This document shows positions 55,371 through 63,409 of a stretch of DNA of 64,000 nt, piece by piece. The notes under the pieces are model-generated. The model was given only the letters and a program-made list of their open reading frames with translations, was not told the origin of the DNA and ran no database searches. This stretch comes from Lachnospiraceae bacterium C10 (GTDB taxonomy: Bacteria; Bacillota; Clostridia; Lachnospirales; Lachnospiraceae), in assembly GCA_900100095.1 (NCBI GenBank), contig FMTN01000020.1, positions 1-64,000 of the forward strand. Reading direction: 5' to 3'. Numbering within the stretch: the first letter of the stretch is position 1; the number at the start of each line of letters is the position of its first letter. A program made the position numbers and the translations under genes.

Positions 55371-56621
55371 CTATAACATATCTTTTTCGATCAAATCAAG
55401 AAAATGCGTTGCAATGCGACTACGATCCTCATCCTCCTGCAGGAAGGACGATGTTCTTGCACACTCGACAGCTTCTGCAAGAGATAATGGAAGCTTATCG
55501 TATCGCTTTCCATTCTCCAGCTCATGTGCAGCTGCAGCTTCTAACGGCTCCGGCAACTTTTCCTCACGCTGTACACCACAAAGACCTGCCTCGATTACCA
55601 TGGCAAATGCAAGATATGGATTCATCATAGAATCCGGTGATCGAAGAATAAATCCCTCCTGCTTTCCATGATTCATTGGAACCCGAAACAGTCTGGACTG
55701 GTTCTCATAAGACCAGGTAATATATTTCGGTGCCTCATTTTCTCCAAAACGAAGGTAGGAATCTTTTTGCGTATTTAAAAATACCGTAATATCGCGCATA
55801 CGATTATAAATTCCTGCCATAAAAGACCGTACGATCTCCGGTCGATCCTCTGTCAGATTCTCAGCTGCTGAGTACAGAGCCATGCGAAGATGAAGACCGT
55901 TTCCCGGTTTGCCTTCCAGCGGTTTTGGCTCAAAGGATGCACTCAATCCATTTCGCGAAGCCATTGTATGTACCACATTTTTATAGGTCATAAAATGATC
56001 GGCTGAATCCAGGGCATTTGCCGCCTTAAAATCAATCTCGTTCTGTCCCGGACCGGCTTCATGATGACTCGATTTCGGCCCAACCCCCATATCTGCAAGG
56101 GAAAGACAAATCTCACGACGAATATTTTCTGCTCCATCCAATGGCGCCACATCAAAATAGGATCCCTGATCCATCGGTTCTCTTGTCGGACGTCCCTCTT
56201 CATCATTTCGAAACAGGTAAAATTCACTACGAAGTCCAACGCGACAATTGAATCCAAGTTTTTTACATTTTTTGATCGATGCCTTCAGAAAGGTTCTTGC
56301 ATCATAAGGAAAAGGATTCCCGTTCTGATCGACGACATCACAGTAAAAACGAACAACCCCGCCTGTCTGCGGTCTCCATGGAAGAATCGATAACGTTCTC
56401 GGATCCGGAACCAGGAACAAATCCCGTAAAACCGGATCATCATATCCACTGACACGAAATGCATCAAATCCGATTCCCTCATCAAACGCCTCTTCTAACA
56501 TATCCGGTTGAATCGAAATATTTTTGTGATTGCCAAACATATCGGAAAAAGCCAGTCGAATAAAACGAACATCATTTTCCTCAATGTATTCCAATGCCTC
56601 TTCCTTTGTATAAATCGCCAT
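55371..56621 (-). CDS. Glutamine-synthetase-like protein with altered metal site
   Basis: The 416-residue protein follows the GlnA type I fold throughout: FIRLAFSDMFGNHKNISIQP, ILPWRPQTGG, HHEAGPGQNEIDFKAANALD, and LRSPDSMMNPYLAFAMVIEA. Compared from memory with Salmonella GS, the n1 metal ligands are kept (Glu 133, 188 and 195), but at the n2 site Glu 129 is Arg 131 (VGLRSEFYLF) and Glu 357 is Ile 325 (GFILRSPD), leaving only His 244 (NGLHLRM). The catalytic Arg 339 is Gln 308 (ENQSRLFRVP). It is therefore doubtful that it binds ATP and makes glutamine. It could be a regulatory or repurposed GS. The gene precedes the ANTAR and pyrG genes and has an attenuator-like leader. Confidence 0.85.
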   Translation of the reverse strand: MAIYTKEEALEYIEENDVRFIRLAFSDMFGNHKNISIQPDMLEEAFDEGIGFDAFRVSGYDDPVLRDLFLVPDPRTLSILPWRPQTGGVVRFYCDVVDQNGNPFPYDARTFLKASIKKCKKLGFNCRVGLRSEFYLFRNDEEGRPTREPMDQGSYFDVAPLDGAENIRREICLSLADMGVGPKSSHHEAGPGQNEIDFKAANALDSADHFMTYKNVVHTMASRNGLSASFEPKPLEGKPGNGLHLRMALYSAAENLTEDRPEIVRSFMAGIYNRMRDITVFLNTQKDSYLRFGENEAPKYITWSYENQSRLFRVPMNHGKQEGFILRSPDSMMNPYLAFAMVIEAGLCGVQREEKLPEPLEAAAAHELENGKRYDKLPLSLAEAVECARTSSFLQEDEDRSRIATHFLDLIEKDML

Positions 56622-56662
56622 AACCTTCCTCCCTTACCTGCTCAAAACAAATGCAACAACAA

Positions 56663-56723
56663 AAGGGAGTCTATCAGCAAGGCTTCACCCGTGAAATGGG
56701 TGAAGCCGCCTCAAGACTCCCTT
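56663..56723 (-). terminator. Attenuator-like hairpin before the GS-like gene
   Basis: The outer stem AAGGGAGTCT/AGACTCCCTT encloses a perfect inner stem GGCTTCACCC/GGGTGAAGCC (56681-56707), and the minus-strand RNA continues TTTTGTTGTTG. It stands within the leader, so it could stop transcription unless an antiterminator such as the neighbouring ANTAR protein intervenes. Confidence 0.65.
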
Positions 56724-56788
56724 GTCCAATTTATTTTAATCTTATTGTCCCCTCCTGCCGGGACGAACTTTATCAACAACACGGAACT

Positions 56789-56817
56789 ATATTACTACGA
56801 TTACATACAGATGTAAA
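56789..56817 (-). promoter_or_regulatory. Promoter of the GS-like operon
   Basis: TTTACA, 17 bp and TAATAT on the minus strand, about 170 bp before the start codon, in line with a long regulated leader. Confidence 0.7.
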
Positions 56818-56828
56818 GAAAAATTTCC

Positions 56829-56877
56829 AAAAAAAGAAAGGCCTTTTTCCAGCGACGCATACTGGAAAAAGGCCTTT
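56829..56877 (-). terminator. tpiA terminator
   Basis: A 16-pair stem AAAGGCCTTTTTCCAG/CTGGAAAAAGGCCTTT with a 9-nt loop and a T-rich tail on the minus strand, about 70 bp after the tpiA stop. Confidence 0.93.
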
Positions 56878-56945
56878 TGATCTCATGTAACAAATGCCAC
56901 CCCTGTCCGGGCATTAAAGATCTATATCGGAACGTAAACGACAGA

Positions 56946-57692
56946 TTATGCGTTTACGATCTGACCGAAGTCTGGCTTAAGAGAAGCTCCACCGATCAAT
57001 CCACCATCGATGTTTGGCTTGCTGAGAAGCTCAGCTGCATTGCCGGCGTTCATAGATCCGCCGTACTGAATACGAACAGCCTCAGCTGTAGCATCATCGT
57101 AAAGCTTAGCAATCAGCTCACGGATAAATCCACAAACCTCTTCTGCCTGATCAGCTGTTGCTGTCTCGCCTGTACCGATTGCCCAGATTGGCTCGTAAGC
57201 GATAACAAGGTTCTTAACCTGGTCTGCTGTTACACCGGAAAGATCCCATGTAATCTGTCTCTCGATCCACTCCTTATATGTTCCTGCCTTACGAAGTGCA
57301 AGAGACTCACCACAGCAAAGAATTGGTGTAAGACCTGCAGCAAAAGCCTTCTTAACCTTTGCATTGATTAAGATATCATTCTCACCGAAAATATCTCTTC
57401 TCTCAGAATGACCCATGATAACGTACTTAACACCTGCATCTACAAGCATTGGAGCAGAAATCTCACCTGTGAATGCACCCTTATCCTCGATGTAGAAGTT
57501 CTCAGCACCAACAGCAACATTTGTGCCCTTAACTGCCTCAACAACAGGAAGGATATCGATAGCCGGTACACAGTAAACTACATCAACATCCTGATTATCA
57601 ACTAATGGCTTTAAAGTCTCAACTAACTTAACTGCCTCACTTGGAACCATGTTCATCTTCCAGTTTCCGGCAATAATTCTTCTTCTTGACAT
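56946..57692 (-). CDS. tpiA: Triosephosphate isomerase
   Basis: The 248-residue TIM-barrel enzyme interconverts dihydroxyacetone phosphate and glyceraldehyde 3-phosphate. Catalytic residues are Lys 12 in [10 protein letters not shown], His in [13 protein letters not shown] (about 96) and Glu in [13 protein letters not shown] (about 167); the phosphate loop is [11 protein letters not shown]. It follows pgk by 15 bp and ends the gap-pgk-tpiA run. AAAGGAGATTATTAT precedes the ATG. Confidence 0.98.
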   Translation of the reverse strand: MSRRRIIAGNWKMNMVPSEAVKLVETLKPLVDNQDVDVVYCVPAIDILPVVEAVKGTNVAVGAENFYIEDKGAFTGEISAPMLVDAGVKYVIMGHSERRDIFGENDILINAKVKKAFAAGLTPILCCGESLALRKAGTYKEWIERQITWDLSGVTADQVKNLVIAYEPIWAIGTGETATADQAEEVCGFIRELIAKLYDDATAEAVRIQYGGSMNAGNAAELLSKPNIDGGLIGGASLKPDFGQIVNA

Positions 57693-57707
57693 AATAATCT
57701 CCTTTAA

Positions 57708-58934
57708 TTACTTCTCGTCTGCTGCCTCAATACCAGGAAGCTTCTTACCCTCAAGGAACTCAAGGGAAGCTCCACCACCGGTAGAGATATGGCTCATCTT
57801 GTCGCCAAGACCCATCTGGTTAACAGCTGCTGCAGAATCACCACCACCGATAATGGTTGTTGCATCTGTCTGAGCAAGAGCCTCTGCTACTGTCTTAGTC
57901 CCAACAGCAAGTGTTGGGTTCTCGAAAAGACCCATTGGTCCATTCCATACAACAGTCTTAGCAGACTTAACAGCCTCAGCGAAGAGTTCTGCTGATGCAG
58001 GTCCGATATCACAAGCCTCACGGTCATCCGGAATCTCCTTGATATCAACGGTTGTAGCATCCTCGATTGGAGCATCGATTGGATCCGGGAAGTGTGCGAT
58101 TGTTACAGAATCAACCGGAAGAAGAATCTTCTTGCCAAGCTTCTCTGCCTTCTCCATCATCTCCTTACAGTACTCAACCTTAGACTCATCGAGAAGGGAG
58201 TTACCTACATTGTAACCCTGAGCCTTAACGAAAGTATAAGCCATACCACCACCGATGATAAGTGTATCGCACTTCTCAAGGAGGTTACTTACTACATTGA
58301 GCTTATCTGCAACCTTAGCACCACCAAGGATTGCAACGAAAGGACGTACCGGAGTCTCAACAGCCTTACCAAGGAAATCAATCTCCTTCTGCATAAGGTA
58401 ACCAACAACAGCCGGCTTACCCTCAGCGCGAAGGCACTCTGCAACACCAACATTAGAGCAGTGTGCACGGTGAGCTGTACCAAATGCATCGTTTACAAAT
58501 GCATCAGCGATAGAAGCAAGATCCTTAGAGAAAGCCTCTCCGTTCTTAGTCTCCTCTGCTCTGAAACGTGTATTCTCAAGAAGAATAACATCTCCGTCGT
58601 TCATAGCCTCAACAGCAGCTCTTGCATTAGGTCCTACAACCTCTGCATCTGCAGCAAACTTAACTTCCTGTCCGAGAAGCTCAGAAAGTCTTACAGCAAC
58701 AGGAGCAAGAGTCTTAGTCTTCTTATCCTCTTCTGTCTTAACCTTACCCAAGTGAGAGCAAAGGATTACCTTTCCGCCATCAGCGATAAGCTTCTTGATG
58801 GTTGGAAGAGCTGCAACAAGACGGTTCTCATCTGTAATCTTACCATTTACAAGTGGTACATTGAAATCACAACGACAAAGAACACGAAGTCCCTTTACAT
58901 TAATGTCATCAACGGACTTTTTATTTAATCCCAT
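57708..58934 (-). CDS. pgk: Phosphoglycerate kinase
   Basis: The 408-residue enzyme makes ATP from 1,3-bisphosphoglycerate. The start is the ATG at 58932-58934 ([20 protein letters not shown]) with TAGGAGGATTCGT before it. The family signature is [20 protein letters not shown] with substrate-binding residues, followed by [17 protein letters not shown], and the ATP-site tail [17 protein letters not shown] with [20 protein letters not shown]. It lies between gap and tpiA, with a terminator-like hairpin separating it from gap. Confidence 0.98.
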   Translation of the reverse strand: MGLNKKSVDDINVKGLRVLCRCDFNVPLVNGKITDENRLVAALPTIKKLIADGGKVILCSHLGKVKTEEDKKTKTLAPVAVRLSELLGQEVKFAADAEVVGPNARAAVEAMNDGDVILLENTRFRAEETKNGEAFSKDLASIADAFVNDAFGTAHRAHCSNVGVAECLRAEGKPAVVGYLMQKEIDFLGKAVETPVRPFVAILGGAKVADKLNVVSNLLEKCDTLIIGGGMAYTFVKAQGYNVGNSLLDESKVEYCKEMMEKAEKLGKKILLPVDSVTIAHFPDPIDAPIEDATTVDIKEIPDDREACDIGPASAELFAEAVKSAKTVVWNGPMGLFENPTLAVGTKTVAEALAQTDATTIIGGGDSAAAVNQMGLGDKMSHISTGGGASLEFLEGKKLPGIEAADEK

Positions 58935-58963
58935 ACGAATCCTCCTATTTAAGAAATAGTTAT

Positions 58964-58993
58964 AAAAAAGGGCCCGGCCCAAAAGCCGGACCC
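58964..58993 (-). terminator. Hairpin terminator between gap and pgk
   Basis: GGGTCCGGC and GCCGGGCCC pair (one G-T) across TTTTGG on the minus strand, with six T residues after. It probably ends a share of gap transcripts, leaving more gap than pgk-tpiA message, since no separate pgk promoter is evident. Confidence 0.82.
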
Positions 58994-59016
58994 CTTGAAG
59001 GTCTAAATTTTCTGAA

Positions 59017-60036
59017 TTACTTATTCAGGAACTTAGCGAAATACTTGATAGTTCTGCACATGTTAGATGTGAAGGAGTTCTCGTTATCGTACCAAGATAC
59101 AACCTGAACCTCAGTCTTATCCTCACCTACAGGTACAACCATTGTCTGTGTTGCATCGAAAAGGGAACCGTAAGTCATACCAACGATATCCTTAGATACG
59201 ATAAGATCCTCGTTGTAACCGAAAGACTCGTTAGTTGCAGACTTCATCTTAGCGTTGATCTCATCAACAGTAACCTTACCGTCAACAACAGCTGTAAGGA
59301 TTGTTGTAGAACCTGTTGGAACTGGTACACGCTGAGCAGAACCGATTAACTTACCGTTAAGCTCTGGAACAACAAGACCGATTGCCTTAGCAGCACCTGT
59401 TGAGTTAGGAACGATGTTCTCAGCACCTGCACGGCTACGTCTCTTGTCACCCTTACGCTGTGGGCCATCAAGGATCATCTGATCACCTGTGTAAGCATGG
59501 ATTGTAACCATGATACCAGACTCGATTGGTGCAAGATCGTTAAGAGCCTTAGCCATTGGAGCTAAGCAGTTTGTTGTACAAGAAGCTGCAGAGATGATGT
59601 TATCATCAGCTGTAAGAGTCTCGTGGTTAGTGTTATAAACGATAGTAGGAAGATCGTTTCCAGCAGGAGCGGAAATAACTACCTTCTTAGCACCAGCGTT
59701 GATATGAGCCTGTGCCTTCTCCTTAGATGTGTAGAAACCTGTACACTCAAGTACAACGTCAACATCTAACTCACCCCAAGGAAGGTTGTTAGCGTCTGCT
59801 TCCTTGTAGATCTTGATCTCGTGACCATCAACGATGATAGAATCCTCTGTGTTAGAAACGAGGTCAGCCTTAGCGTAACGACCCTGTGAAGAATCATACT
59901 TCAGAAGGTATGCTAACATGTCAGGGCTTGTAAGATCGTTGATTGCAACGATTTCAAATCCCTCTGCCTGGAACATCTGACGGAAAGCCAGACGGCCAAT
60001 ACGTCCAAATCCATTAATTGCTACTTTTACTGCCAT
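59017..60036 (-). CDS. gap: Glyceraldehyde-3-phosphate dehydrogenase
   Basis: The 339-residue NAD-dependent enzyme oxidises glyceraldehyde 3-phosphate to 1,3-bisphosphoglycerate. The N-terminal fold begins [20 protein letters not shown], the catalytic Cys is in the signature [17 protein letters not shown], the partner His in [17 protein letters not shown], and the end has [20 protein letters not shown]. It heads the gap-pgk-tpiA run, with a strong promoter at 60093-60121 and GTAGGAGGAAATAAC before the ATG. Confidence 0.98.
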   Translation of the reverse strand: MAVKVAINGFGRIGRLAFRQMFQAEGFEIVAINDLTSPDMLAYLLKYDSSQGRYAKADLVSNTEDSIIVDGHEIKIYKEADANNLPWGELDVDVVLECTGFYTSKEKAQAHINAGAKKVVISAPAGNDLPTIVYNTNHETLTADDNIISAASCTTNCLAPMAKALNDLAPIESGIMVTIHAYTGDQMILDGPQRKGDKRRSRAGAENIVPNSTGAAKAIGLVVPELNGKLIGSAQRVPVPTGSTTILTAVVDGKVTVDEINAKMKSATNESFGYNEDLIVSKDIVGMTYGSLFDATQTMVVPVGEDKTEVQVVSWYDNENSFTSNMCRTIKYFAKFLNK

Positions 60037-60092
60037 TGTTATTTCCTCCTACGTTTTGTTTTTTAATTGGAACAAATTCCGTAAACATATAC

Positions 60093-60121
60093 ATCATAGC
60101 GGATTGACTTTCATATTGCAA
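60093..60121 (-). promoter_or_regulatory. gap promoter
   Basis: TTGCAA, 17 bp and TATGAT on the minus strand, about 57 bp before the gap start. Confidence 0.75.
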
Positions 60122-60214
60122 GGGGTGTTTCGAAGATTGATAAAAATTTCACAGGATGTACAAATCTTACGCTTGAATACGTTAAAAATTGGCATATTCA
60201 TCCTTGACTGTTAT

Positions 60215-60243
60215 TTGACGATGTATTTTGTTGCATCTATAAT
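60215..60243 (+). promoter_or_regulatory. PHP phosphatase promoter
   Basis: TTGACG, 17 bp and a perfect TATAAT on the plus strand, only 27 bp before the ATG, so the leader is very short. Confidence 0.85.
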
Positions 60244-60270
60244 GATTAAAAAAAGAAAGCGAGTTTGGCT

Positions 60271-61098
60271 ATGAATTTATGGGATACACATATGCACTGC
60301 TGCTATTCCGGAGACAGCAGCGAAGAGCCGGATGATATGATCACAGCTGCAATGAATCGTGGTCTGTCCGGCATGATCTTTACCGACCATCTTGATTGGG
60401 ACTACACACCAGATCCCGGCCTTTTCGATCTGGATCTTCCTCTTTATATAGAAGAAATGACCACGCTTGCCAACAGCATCAACTCCTATACTGGCTTTTA
60501 TGTCGGTGTCGGTATCGAGCTTGGTCTGCAGCCTCATCTTGCAAAACGCCATGAGCAGTTGCTAGCGGACCATTCCTTTGACCAGGTAATTGGAAGTACA
60601 CATCTGGTGCAGGGGAACGATCCCTATTACGATTCCTTCTACGAAGGGAAATCGCCAAAGGAAGCCTATGAAAGCTATTTCAACGAAGTTCTTCAAAACA
60701 TCCGCTCCTTTGACGGCTTCGACACCTTAGGACATCTGGATTATATCTGTCGCTACGGCATGCGGTATTACGGAAAAGAAAAAGGCGCCTGCCGCTACAG
60801 CGACTACGCCTCCTGTCTTGATGAAATCTTAAATTTTGTCATTTCCAGAGGAAAGTCTCTGGAAGTAAATACCGGAAGTTTTCGTTCGGATGAACACGCC
60901 ACCGACCCGAACCCGTCTTACGAAATTCTAAGACGCTACTACGACCTGGGGGGCAGATCCATCACATTGGGCTCCGACGCTCATGTCAAGGAACATATCG
61001 GTATCGCCTTCGAGGAAGTAAGCCTCGCTCTGAAAGAAATCGGTTTTACCGAAATTACATATTACCTGAACCGGATGCCTCATACCTATCCGTTGTAA
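60271..61098 (+). CDS. PHP-domain histidinol-phosphatase-like protein
   Basis: The 275-residue protein starts at the ATG at 60271-60273 (MNLWDTHMHCCYSGDSSEEP). It has the PHP metal-site motifs: DTHMHCCYSGDS, IFTDHLDWDY, GIELGLQPHLAKRHEQLL, GSTHLVQG, HLDYICRYG, and the closing GSDAHVKEHIG. It therefore likely hydrolyses a phosphate ester; the length fits HisK-type histidinol phosphatases, but no his genes are nearby and other small phosphates are possible. The ribosome site is weak (GAAAGCGAG). It converges with mnmA, 10 bp apart. Confidence 0.88.
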   Translation: MNLWDTHMHCCYSGDSSEEPDDMITAAMNRGLSGMIFTDHLDWDYTPDPGLFDLDLPLYIEEMTTLANSINSYTGFYVGVGIELGLQPHLAKRHEQLLADHSFDQVIGSTHLVQGNDPYYDSFYEGKSPKEAYESYFNEVLQNIRSFDGFDTLGHLDYICRYGMRYYGKEKGACRYSDYASCLDEILNFVISRGKSLEVNTGSFRSDEHATDPNPSYEILRRYYDLGGRSITLGSDAHVKEHIGIAFEEVSLALKEIGFTEITYYLNRMPHTYPL

Positions 61099-61108
61099 TC
61101 AGATTTGA

Positions 61109-62200
61109 CTAATTTGTTATAACACCGCCTCCTGCAACGGCCTGACCGTGGTAAAGTACGATTGCCTGTCCCGGTGTCACAGCACGTACCTTCTTTAAAA
61201 AATTCACGCGAAGTCTCTCACTTCCATCCTCTGCCTTTTCATAGGATACTTTGCATGGACTTCCCGGATCGGAGTAGCGGATTTTCGCAATATATTCCAT
61301 ATTCTCATCAAACCGCTCCTGTTCCATATAGCACAGGTCGTTTGCAATCAATTGATCTGTAAATACATCCTCGGATTCACCGAGTGTAACAATATTTTGC
61401 TCTGCATCGATTTTCGTAACAAAAATACGATGACCGGCAGCGATACCAAGACCCTTTCGCTGTCCAATGGTGTAATGGGTCACTCCCTTATGCTGTCCAA
61501 TGACCTCTCCTGCCATATTCACATAATTTCCCGGCCCCGGTGCCTCTTTTCCCAATTCACGATCCACAAAGGCGCCTGCATCGCCATCGGGAATAAAACA
61601 GATATCCTCACTGTCCGGTTTATTTGCAACCGGAAGATTTGCCTCCAATGCAATCTTTCGCACCATCGGCTTTTCATATTCTCCCACCGGCATCAGCGTA
61701 TGTGCCAGCTGATCCTGGGTCAGTGAATAGAGGACATAGGTCTGATCCTTGGCTGCTGTTACAGAATTGCGAATATAGTATCTTCCGTCTGCATTTTGCG
61801 CGATTCTTGCATAGTGACCTGTAGCAATATAGTCTGCACCGATCTCCCGGCTTCTGGCCAGAAGTGCATCCCATTTTACAAAACGGTTACATGCAATGCA
61901 CGGGTTCGGCGTTCTGCCATGCTTATATTCTTCAACAAAATAGTCCATGACATCGCGACGAAACTCGTGTTTAAAGTTCATCACATAATAAGGAATATCC
62001 AAAACAGCTGCAACTCTTCTGGCATCCTCCACCGCTGAAAGACCACAGCATCCCTTTTCTTCTATTCTACAGGCAGCCTCTTCATTCTGCCAGATCTGCA
62101 TTGTCACGCCGATGACCTCATATCCCTGTTGCTTTAATAAATATGCGGCCACTGAGGAGTCTACTCCTCCTGACATTCCAACGACTACCTTCTTTCCCAT
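61109..62200 (-). CDS. mnmA: tRNA-specific 2-thiouridylase MnmA
   Basis: The 363-residue enzyme puts sulfur on the wobble uridine of Lys, Glu and Gln tRNAs. The ATP pyrophosphatase loop is VVGMSGGVDSSVAAYLLKQQ, the first catalytic Cys is in TPNPCIACNRFVKWDALL (about residue 100) and the second in KPDSEDICFIPDGDAGAFV (about 196-197), with GQRKGLGIAAGHRIFV near the start of the C-terminal domain. It follows the cysteine desulfurase gene by 30 bp, so that enzyme is the likely sulfur donor, as with YrvO-MnmA in Bacillus. AAAGGAATTCCTACCT is upstream of the ATG. Confidence 0.97.
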   Translation of the reverse strand: MGKKVVVGMSGGVDSSVAAYLLKQQGYEVIGVTMQIWQNEEAACRIEEKGCCGLSAVEDARRVAAVLDIPYYVMNFKHEFRRDVMDYFVEEYKHGRTPNPCIACNRFVKWDALLARSREIGADYIATGHYARIAQNADGRYYIRNSVTAAKDQTYVLYSLTQDQLAHTLMPVGEYEKPMVRKIALEANLPVANKPDSEDICFIPDGDAGAFVDRELGKEAPGPGNYVNMAGEVIGQHKGVTHYTIGQRKGLGIAAGHRIFVTKIDAEQNIVTLGESEDVFTDQLIANDLCYMEQERFDENMEYIAKIRYSDPGSPCKVSYEKAEDGSERLRVNFLKKVRAVTPGQAIVLYHGQAVAGGGVITN

Positions 62201-62230
62201 AGGTAGGAATTCCTTTCTGCATTTGTTGCT

Positions 62231-63409
62231 TTATGCGTTCTGTTTCAAAAAATCCTCATAGAGAAGGGAACCACTGCGGAGCATGGATACAATCTCCTGC
62301 AACTGAAGAGCACATTCATCCAGCTCTTCCTTCGTGGTCTCATCGGACAAGGTCAGACGAATCGACTCTCTTCCCTCATCCTCATCCGCTCCAATGGCAA
62401 TCAGAACATGAGAAGGATCAATACTTCCTGCGGTACATGCTGAGCCGCTGGAGGCTGCAATTCCTCTCTGATCCAGCAGAATAAGAACCGATTCTGCTTC
62501 AACAAACCTAAAACCGAAATTAAGATTTCCCGGAAGTCTGTCCTCTCCGTCGCTTCCATGCCATGTGGTATGAGGAATGGTAGCAAGAACCTTCTGCTTC
62601 ATATAATCGCGAAGTTCTCTCTCCCTCTGCATTCTTTGGGAAAGTGTTTCCTTTGCAATCTCACAGGCCTTTCCAAAACCGACAATCGCCGGAATATTCT
62701 CTGTCCCTGCTCTCTTGTTCCTCTCCTGACTTCCTCCATGAATAAGGGAGCGAATGCCGGATGCTCTAGGTCCAAGATATAAGATTCCCACGCCTTTCGG
62801 TCCGTAGATTTTATGACTGCTGGCAGATAACAGGTCCACCTTCAGCTCACTTAAATCGATCGGAATCTGGCCAAACGCCTGCACCGCATCTGTGTGAAAC
62901 AAAACGCCCTTTTCCTGGCACACTTCTCCGATGGCAGCAATCGGTTCAATGGTTCCGATCTCATTATTGGCAAACATCACGGAGACCAAAACGGTATCCT
63001 CACGAATGGCCTGCTTTACCTGATCTGCCGTCACAAAACCCTTTTGATCCACCGGAAGGTAAGTAACTTCATAACCGGCCTCTTCCAATGATCTGCATGT
63101 ATTTACCACAGCCGGATGTTCAATGGCTGTGGTAATAATATGCCGTCCCTTGGAAGACATCATCTGTACTGACTGCATGATGGCCCAGTTGTCGGACTCA
63201 CTTCCACCGGATGTAAAAAAGATTCGCTCGGCTCTTGTATTCAGCAGCGCCGCCACCCGGTCTCTGGCTTTATCAAGCGCAAATTTACTTTTGTTGGCCA
63301 ACGAATAGACAGCGGAAGCATTTCCAAAATTCTCGGTGAAATAAGGCATCATCTCATCCAACACACACTGTTTCATCTTCGTTGTTGCCGCATTATCAAG
63401 ATAAATCAT
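62231..63409 (-). CDS. Cysteine desulfurase
   Basis: The 392-residue PLP enzyme (NifS/IscS/YrvO group) takes sulfur from cysteine. It begins MIYLDNAATTKMKQCVLDEM, the PLP Lys lies in SASSHKIYGPKGVGILYL (about residue 200) and the persulfide-bearing Cys in ASSGSACTAGSIDPSHVLIA (about 326). No IscU-type scaffold is nearby; the adjoining mnmA suggests a main role in tRNA thiolation. Its ATG overlaps the stop codon of the upstream sigma-factor gene (ATGA-type overlap), so the two are translationally coupled. Confidence 0.95.
   Translation of the reverse strand: MIYLDNAATTKMKQCVLDEMMPYFTENFGNASAVYSLANKSKFALDKARDRVAALLNTRAERIFFTSGGSESDNWAIMQSVQMMSSKGRHIITTAIEHPAVVNTCRSLEEAGYEVTYLPVDQKGFVTADQVKQAIREDTVLVSVMFANNEIGTIEPIAAIGEVCQEKGVLFHTDAVQAFGQIPIDLSELKVDLLSASSHKIYGPKGVGILYLGPRASGIRSLIHGGSQERNKRAGTENIPAIVGFGKACEIAKETLSQRMQRERELRDYMKQKVLATIPHTTWHGSDGEDRLPGNLNFGFRFVEAESVLILLDQRGIAASSGSACTAGSIDPSHVLIAIGADEDEGRESIRLTLSDETTKEELDECALQLQEIVSMLRSGSLLYEDFLKQNA

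Larger units (their letters stand above)
56622..56836 (-). promoter_or_regulatory. Leader region of the GS-like gene
   Basis: About 215 bp between the tpiA terminator and the GS-like start, with a promoter (56789-56817), a GTCCC/GGGAC hairpin close to the transcript start (about 56744-56761), a long two-part hairpin (56663-56723) and the ribosome site GTAAGGGAGGAAGGTT. No small gene was seen. The layout suits transcription attenuation. Confidence 0.6.
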
